A stretch of 6,312 nucleotides of DNA from Pirellulaceae bacterium (GTDB lineage: Bacteria; Planctomycetota; Planctomycetia; Pirellulales; Pirellulaceae), in NCBI GenBank assembly GCA_020846515.1, contig JADLDX010000545.1, forward strand, positions 1-6,312, given 5' to 3'. Position 1 is the stretch's first letter; each line of letters opens with the position of its first letter. The position numbers and the translations under genes are program-made. Under the pieces are notes generated by a model. The model had not been told where the DNA came from, searched no databases, and saw only the letters and a program-made list of their open reading frames with translations. Positions 6,233 through 6,312 of this stretch are shown here, piece by piece.

Positions 6233-6312
6233 GGAAGATGCCAGCCGGTAGAAGATGTAAAGCAGCCGCGGCAGACCGGGTACATGATGGAGATACTACC
6301 ACCGCGACAATC
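6233..6312 (-). other. Possible disrupted N-terminal coding segment of the acyltransferase gene
   Basis: In the acyltransferase frame this stretch reads LSRW, a TAG stop (6296-6298), then YLHHVPGLPRLLYIFYRLASS directly into the called GTG. Proteins of the serine acetyltransferase-like group commonly have an N-terminal helix with a similar pattern (W-x-x-x-x-x-V-P-x-L-P-R-L-L-Y). The pattern also fits before the stop codon, as if one Trp codon (TGG) had become TAG. The resemblance is judged by eye over a short, helical, low-complexity stretch, and the upstream DNA is not in the window. No promoter is visible here. Confidence 0.35.

Noticed and set aside
6063..6302. - strand frame of 79 codons overlapping the acyltransferase
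   Set aside because: It is in a different frame from the hexapeptide repeats, and its product is low-complexity without family features.

Overview
This window is almost entirely coding. It looks like part of a surface or extracellular polysaccharide locus from a Gram-negative bacterium. I favour a betaproteobacterium of the Burkholderiales type, because GC is moderately high by eye, genes are tightly packed, and the secreted protein ends in a single thrombospondin type 3 calcium repeat in a style common there. The taxonomic call is an inference with only moderate support.

The left part (1-2847, + strand) is one large reading frame, already open at base 1. It encodes the C-terminal 948 residues of an extracellular right-handed parallel beta-helix protein. 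Two similar jelly-roll, CBM4/9-like domains flank the helix, one near the N-terminal cap and one after the helix. A calcium-binding thrombospondin type 3 motif ends the protein. The true start and any signal peptide lie left of the window.

The right part (6312 down to 2784, - strand) is a compact set of four co-directional genes with gaps of 25, 17 and 41 nt. In transcription order they are a left-handed beta-helix acyltransferase resembling serine acetyltransferase (start unclear, near the right edge), a DUF354 protein with a GT-B glycosyltransferase-like fold, a Gfo/Idh/MocA NAD(P)-dependent sugar dehydrogenase, and a TIM-barrel protein related to aldo/keto reductases but apparently lacking their usual catalytic residues. 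Together they suggest that an activated or polymer-linked sugar is oxidised or reduced, O- or N-acetylated and transferred. The beta-helix protein would then act on or bind the resulting or a related glycan outside the cell. That joint role is inferred from families and context only.

The two transcription units converge and overlap by 64 nt. The last codons of the TIM-barrel gene are antisense to the calcium-repeat codons of the beta-helix gene, which leaves no room for an intergenic terminator. I see no RNA gene, CRISPR array, insertion sequence or clear promoter. The promoter of the - strand unit must lie beyond the right edge.
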